Notes under the pieces: generated by a model
What the model was told of the DNA's origin: nothing
The model's input: the letters and a program-made list of their open reading frames with translations, nothing else
The model's database searches: none
NCBI GenBank assembly: GCA_964450565.1
Contig: CAYVCP010000025.1
Coordinates: 1 to 8,658 of the forward strand
Length of the DNA stretch: 8,658 nt
Source of the DNA: CAYVCP01 sp964450565
GTDB taxonomy: Bacteria > Patescibacteriota > Minisyncoccia > Minisyncoccales > CG1-02-41-26
Direction: 5' to 3'
Translations under genes and position numbers: made by a program
Shown: positions 5,499 to 8,658 of the stretch, piece after piece
Numbering within the stretch: the stretch's first letter is position 1
Layout of the letters: every line of letters begins with the position of its first letter

Positions 5499-5510
5499 TT
5501 TTTTTTATTT

Positions 5511-5627
5511 ATGAAAGTTAGACCATCGGTTAAAAAAATATGCCAGAAATGTAAAATTGTCCGAAGAAAGGGCAGAGTTTGCGTTATTTGCGAAAATCCG
5601 AAACATAAACAAAGACAAGGAAAATAA
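5511..5627 (+). CDS. rpmJ: 50S ribosomal protein bL36
   Basis: This short gene encodes 38 aa beginning [14 protein letters not shown]. The zinc ligands are complete: C11, C14, C27 and H32, followed by the usual QRQGK ending. bL36 is a small zinc-ribbon protein of the large subunit. It lies between infA (12-nt gap) and rpsM (1-nt gap), exactly where bL36 is expected. Because it is so short it is easy to miss, and an rpsM frame extended upstream to 5557 would overlap most of it. No Shine-Dalgarno sequence precedes it; the gap is mostly T. Confidence 0.94.
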   Translation: MKVRPSVKKICQKCKIVRRKGRVCVICENPKHKQRQGK

Positions 5628-5628
5628 A

Positions 5629-6018
5629 ATGCCAAGAATTTTAGGAACTACAATTCCAGATGAAAAAAATATTGTTTATTCTCTAACCTATGTTTATGGA
5701 ATAGGTTTTTCTTTGGCTCAACAAATTTTAGAAAAGACAAGCATAGATCAGGGCAAGAAAGCAAAAGATCTAACAGAAAAAGAGTTGAATGAAATTAAAC
5801 AAGTCGTTGATGGGACATATAAGATTGAGGGTGAATTAAGAAGAAAAATTGTTGGTGATATTAAAAGATTAAAAGAAGTAAAATGTCATAGAGGATCAAG
5901 GCATTCTAAGAGTTTGCCTGTAAGAGGACAAAAGACGAGGAAAAATTCAAGAACAATTAGAGGTAATGTTAGGAAAACTGTAGGTAGCGGTAGAAAAGGC
6001 GCTCCTGCTCCAAAATAA
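5629..6018 (+). CDS. rpsM: 30S ribosomal protein uS13
   Basis: uS13 sits in the head of the small subunit and contacts the P-site tRNA and the intersubunit bridge. I place the start at the ATG of MPRILGTTIP because the family begins there and because any earlier start in this frame (for example 5557) overlaps rpmJ and adds 24 unlike residues. The protein is then 129 aa. The helix-two-turn-helix region includes YVYGIGFSLAQQIL (18-31), and the basic tail has HRGSRHSKSLPVRGQKTR (88-105), the rRNA-binding signature. The C-terminus ends in a glycine-, lysine- and proline-rich tail. rpsK starts 6 nt downstream. Confidence 0.95.
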   Translation: MPRILGTTIPDEKNIVYSLTYVYGIGFSLAQQILEKTSIDQGKKAKDLTEKELNEIKQVVDGTYKIEGELRRKIVGDIKRLKEVKCHRGSRHSKSLPVRGQKTRKNSRTIRGNVRKTVGSGRKGAPAPK

Positions 6019-6024
6019 ATAATT

Positions 6025-6474
6025 ATGGGAAAGAAAAGAATTATTCAAAAAACTGAAAAAGAGTTAATTGCAGAAACAGAAAAGGTAGAAAAGAAAATGA
6101 AAAAGGAAGTTTCTTTCAAGTCTTCTGCTGTGAAAAAAGGAAGGATTTATATCTATTCTACTTATAATAATACCATTATTACTTTGACAGATAATTTAGG
6201 AAATGCTTTATACTGGAGATCAGCTGGTAATATCGGATTTAAGGGTACAAAAAAAGGAACCTCTTTTGCAGGATCAAAAGTAGCTGAAGCGATTACTGAA
6301 GTTATGGATAAATTAAAGATAAAAAAGATTGCTATTTTTGTGAAAGGTGTAGGAGGAGGAAGAGATTCTGCTTTGAAAATGTTGGCTAATAGAAATTTTG
6401 ATATAGAGTCTATAAAAGATGTTACCCCTATTCCTCATAATGGGTGTCGTCCTAAAAAAGCACGAAGAGTATGA
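6025..6474 (+). CDS. rpsK: 30S ribosomal protein uS11
   Basis: uS11 lies on the platform of the small subunit near the mRNA exit and binds 16S rRNA with uS6/bS18. The conserved core starts at residue 39 (GRIYIYSTYNNTI) and includes KGTKKGTSFAG (74-84), the VKGVGGGRDSA stretch (110-120) and the terminal HNGCRPKKARRV (138-149). At 149 aa it is about 20 residues longer than the E. coli protein, all of it in a charged N-terminal extension (about 1-38) of alternating K and E that looks helical. No better internal start is visible: M25 would begin at MKKEVSF, and the ATG used lies 6 nt after rpsM as expected in this compact operon. The TGA overlaps the rpsD ATG. Confidence 0.94.
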   Translation: MGKKRIIQKTEKELIAETEKVEKKMKKEVSFKSSAVKKGRIYIYSTYNNTIITLTDNLGNALYWRSAGNIGFKGTKKGTSFAGSKVAEAITEVMDKLKIKKIAIFVKGVGGGRDSALKMLANRNFDIESIKDVTPIPHNGCRPKKARRV

Positions 6475-7103
6475 TACAAAATTCTTGTAAAATTTGTAGG
6501 AGACAAGGACAGAAACTTTTTTTGAAAGGAGAAAAATGTTCTTCTCCAAAATGTTCTTTTATTAAAAGACCATATCCGCCTGGTTTAATGAAGAAGAAAA
6601 GAAGGGGGGGTGGTTTTTCAGAATACGCAAAAGAATTGAGGGAAAAACAAAAATTAATGAAACATTATGGCCTAAGAGAAGGTCAATTCAGGAAGTATGT
6701 TAAAGCGGTTCTTCATAAAAGAGGGAAAGATAAAGATGCCACATTGCTCTTAGTTGATTCTTTGGAAAGAAGATTGGATAATGTAGTCTTTAGGTTGGGT
6801 TTGGCAAAATCAAGGAGAGAGGCAAGACAGTTAGTTTCCCATAGCCATTTTTTGGTTAATAATAAGCCCGCAAATATTCCTTCCCTTTCTGTCAAAAAAG
6901 ATTTTGTTATTTCTTTAAAAGAAACAAAGAAGAAGAAAAGCTTATTTAAGCTAACTCCTTCATTATTAAAGAATTATCAACCCCCAGAGTGGCTTAAACT
7001 AGATAAAGATAAATTAGAAGGAAAGGTTGTAGCAAATCCTAAAATGGAAGATTTAGTTGCAACAGTCGATATTCCATCTATCTTTGAGTTTTATTCTCGT
7101 TAA
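6471..7103 (+). CDS. rpsD: 30S ribosomal protein uS4
   Basis: uS4 is a primary 16S rRNA binder that nucleates assembly of the 5' domain. The protein has 210 aa, close to the family length. A four-cysteine zinc motif is present (C6, C9, C23, C28), the C+ form of uS4. Then come the QKLMKHYGLREGQFRKY stretch (near 60-76) and the S4 RNA-binding domain with RLDNVVFRLGLA (101-112) and SRREARQLVSHSHF (114-127). The FEFYSR terminus is typical. It overlaps rpsK by ATGA and precedes rpoA by 15 nt. In E. coli uS4 represses this operon by binding a pseudoknot before rpsM; here rpmJ lies 1 nt before rpsM, and no such leader was recognised. Confidence 0.96.
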   Translation: MIQNSCKICRRQGQKLFLKGEKCSSPKCSFIKRPYPPGLMKKKRRGGGFSEYAKELREKQKLMKHYGLREGQFRKYVKAVLHKRGKDKDATLLLVDSLERRLDNVVFRLGLAKSRREARQLVSHSHFLVNNKPANIPSLSVKKDFVISLKETKKKKSLFKLTPSLLKNYQPPEWLKLDKDKLEGKVVANPKMEDLVATVDIPSIFEFYSR

Positions 7104-7118
7104 TTTTATTAAAAAAAT

Positions 7119-8036
7119 ATGATTCCACTTTGTCAAAAACCAAAATTAGTGCAAAAAAAGGGTAACATCGGATATTTTGAGATCAATGGTCTTTACCCTG
7201 GATACGGAGTAACTATAGGTAACATCCTAAGGAGGGTCTTACTTTCTTCTCTTGAGGGTGGGGCTATCACTCAGGTCAAAATTAAAGGAGTGAACCATGA
7301 ATTTTCAACCATCCCTGATGTTTTAGAAGATGTAGTGATGATTATTTTAAATCTAAAAAAGCTGAATTTTAGAATCTTTTCTGATGAGCCTCAAAACATT
7401 ACCTTACAAGTTAAGGGCCAAAAAGAAGTAAAGGCAGATGATTTTAAACTAACTTCGGAAGTAAAATTAGCTAATCCAGAACAACACATTGCTGATTTGA
7501 CCAAAACGACAGCTACCCTAGAAATGGAATGTTTAGTGGAAAAAGGTGTTGGGTATTCTCCTACCGAGAAAAGAGAAATTATGAAATCAGAGGTTGGCTC
7601 TATGCCTATAGATGCTATCTTTACCCCTATTCAACGAGTTAGTTCTGAAGTTGAGAACATGAGAGTAGGTAAAAGAACTGATTTTGATAAGCTTAAGATC
7701 GAGATAGAAACAAATGGTGTTATAACACCAGAAGAAGCTTTTAGTAAAGCGTCAGATATTCTATTGAAACATTTTTCTGTAGTAGCACAAGCATTTTCTG
7801 GTGATATAAAAGAGGTAGAAAAGACACCAGGGGTAGCTATCAAAAAAACAAAAATAGAGGATTTAGAGATTTCAGAAAGAACTAAATCTATTTTAAAAGA
7901 TAATAAAATAAAAACAGTAGCTAGTATTACAAAGAAAACAGAAAAAGAATTACTAAGCCTAGAAGGTATGGGTCAAAAAGCAGTTGATGATGTTAAAAAA
8001 GCTTTAAAAAAGATAGATAAAGACCTAAAGGTATGA
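7119..8036 (+). CDS. rpoA: DNA-directed RNA polymerase alpha subunit
   Basis: Alpha dimerises to start RNA polymerase assembly and carries a C-terminal domain that binds UP elements and activators. This 305-aa protein has the dimerisation core at GYGVTIGNILRRVLLSSLEG (28-47), the H-EF-STIPDV-ED element (60-71) and EKGVGYSP (141-148). A short linker leads to the C-terminal helix-hairpin-helix domain (about 246-300). By eye R254 matches E. coli R265, but the following contact positions differ. The gene starts 15 nt after rpsD with no Shine-Dalgarno sequence; AGGAGG inside the coding region near 7230 just encodes the two arginines of ILRRVLL. Its stop overlaps rplQ by ATGA. Confidence 0.96.
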   Translation: MIPLCQKPKLVQKKGNIGYFEINGLYPGYGVTIGNILRRVLLSSLEGGAITQVKIKGVNHEFSTIPDVLEDVVMIILNLKKLNFRIFSDEPQNITLQVKGQKEVKADDFKLTSEVKLANPEQHIADLTKTTATLEMECLVEKGVGYSPTEKREIMKSEVGSMPIDAIFTPIQRVSSEVENMRVGKRTDFDKLKIEIETNGVITPEEAFSKASDILLKHFSVVAQAFSGDIKEVEKTPGVAIKKTKIEDLEISERTKSILKDNKIKTVASITKKTEKELLSLEGMGQKAVDDVKKALKKIDKDLKV

Positions 8037-8380
8037 AAAAGGGGATTATTAAAAGAAAATTTCATAGAGAAAAAGCCCAAAGAGAGGCTATGTGTAATTC
8101 TTTAATGGAGGCTCTTTTTTCTAAAGAAAGAATAAAGACGACAGAAGCTAAGGCAAAAGAGTTAAAAAGACTTTCAGAGAAAATGCTTACAAGGGCAAAA
8201 AAAGGAGATTTGGCCTCAAGAAGGATATTGTTAAAATCTTTACATCCAAAAGTTGTGAAAAAATTAGTTGATCAAGTGGCTCCAAAGTATAAGGAAAGAA
8301 AGGGAGGATATACTAGGGTAATTAAACTGGGACCTAGGCCATCTGATGGTTCTAAAATGGCTTATATAGAACTTGTATGA
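8033..8380 (+). CDS. rplQ: 50S ribosomal protein bL17
   Basis: bL17 lies near the peptide exit tunnel on the large subunit. The 115-aa product matches usual length and pattern: a basic N-terminus with the FHREKAQREAM region (10-20, the counterpart of the common R-x-x-H-R-x-x-x-x-N motif), the helix with ALFSKERIKTTEAKAKELK (27-45) and the C-terminal GGYTRVIKLGPRPSDGSKMA (91-110). The gene overlaps both rpoA and rplM by ATGA, making a tightly coupled run. The order rpoA-rplQ-rplM is common in bacteria. Confidence 0.95.
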   Translation: MKKGIIKRKFHREKAQREAMCNSLMEALFSKERIKTTEAKAKELKRLSEKMLTRAKKGDLASRRILLKSLHPKVVKKLVDQVAPKYKERKGGYTRVIKLGPRPSDGSKMAYIELV

Positions 8381-8658
8381 AAAGAGAAACACATAAAATT
8401 AATGTTAAAGGAAAAGTTTTAGGTAGAGTTTCTGTTGAAATTGCTACACTGTTAAGAGGTAAACAGAAAGTAACCTATGTTCCATATAAAGATGATGGTG
8501 ATTTTGTAATAATTGAAGATATTGGTGGAATTAAAATTACAGGCAAAAAATTTAAAGATAAAATTTATTATCATCATACCGGTTTTCCGGGTGGCTTTAG
8601 ACAACAGACTATGGAGGAGTTAGTAGAGAAGAAAGGTTTTGAAGAAGTTTTGAGAAAA
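8377..8658 (+). CDS. rplM: 50S ribosomal protein uL13, cut by the window end
   Basis: The frame opens at the ATG overlapping the rplQ stop (ATGA) and stays open for 94 codons to the last base, so the 3' end is missing. uL13 is an early-assembly protein of the large subunit. Recognisable steps are GKVLGRVSVEIATLLRGK (12-29), the GDFVII segment (43-48), ITGKKFKDKIYYHHTGFPGG (57-76) and EELVEKKGFEEVLRK at the end, the normal order of the family. The frame has no internal stops and the same base composition as its neighbours. rpsI (uS9) is the usual next gene and would be expected just past the window. Confidence 0.93.
   Translation, partial: MKRETHKINVKGKVLGRVSVEIATLLRGKQKVTYVPYKDDGDFVIIEDIGGIKITGKKFKDKIYYHHTGFPGGFRQQTMEELVEKKGFEEVLRK

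Noticed and set aside
5499..5510. T-rich run between infA and rpmJ as a terminator
   Set aside because: No stable stem precedes it, and rpmJ-rpsM must be transcribed from the infA promoter.
7229..7235. AAGGAGG in rpoA as a ribosome binding site
   Set aside because: It encodes the conserved Arg-Arg of the alpha core, and no start codon in a plausible frame follows. The same applies to AGGAGG in alaS near 3092.

Overview
The window is about one third G+C and looks like a tightly packed piece of a small bacterial genome, most likely a member of the Candidate Phyla Radiation (Patescibacteria, Parcubacteria-like). This placement is inferred from low G+C, very short or negative intergenic distances, a strongly shortened alanyl-tRNA synthetase, no Shine-Dalgarno sequence before most genes, and divergent but complete ribosomal proteins. 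All recognised genes are on the + strand. UGA is used as an ordinary stop (galT, tpiA, rpsK, rpoA, rplQ), so the UGA=Gly code of Gracilibacteria/Absconditabacteria does not apply.

Region by region: (1) 1-60 holds the intrinsic terminator of an unseen upstream gene and an extended -10 promoter. (2) 61-1089 is a GalT-family nucleotidylyltransferase with two putative metal sites. (3) 1086-1480 is a self-contained unit. It has a perfect-consensus sigma70 promoter with a dyad in its spacer, a roughly 50-nt leader, a Shine-Dalgarno sequence, a 79-aa orphan ORF of different base and codon composition, a 14-bp hairpin, and an intrinsic terminator. (4) 1495-3947 is a two-gene unit, triosephosphate isomerase (tpiA) overlapping a minimal alanyl-tRNA synthetase (alaS) by ATGA. 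(5) 3955-5240 encodes a single-pass membrane-anchored protein of unknown function with a resemblance to baseplate-J-like proteins. (6) 5246-8658 is the alpha-type ribosomal operon infA-rpmJ-rpsM-rpsK-rpsD-rpoA-rplQ-rplM, the last gene cut by the window end. rpmJ (38 aa) is short and easily missed, and recognising it fixes the rpsM start at 5629.

The operon-head genes galT, tpiA, the membrane protein and infA share one expression style. Each has an extended -10 element (TGnTATAAT-like) ending only 6-8 nt before the ATG, which predicts leaderless mRNAs. Genes inside operons start with 4-nt ATGA overlaps (alaS, rpsD, rplQ, rplM) or with gaps of 1-15 nt, which suggests translational coupling. The orphan unit at 1086-1480 breaks this pattern in every respect and is the most unusual part of the window. 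No tRNA, rRNA, CRISPR array, insertion sequence or origin was seen.
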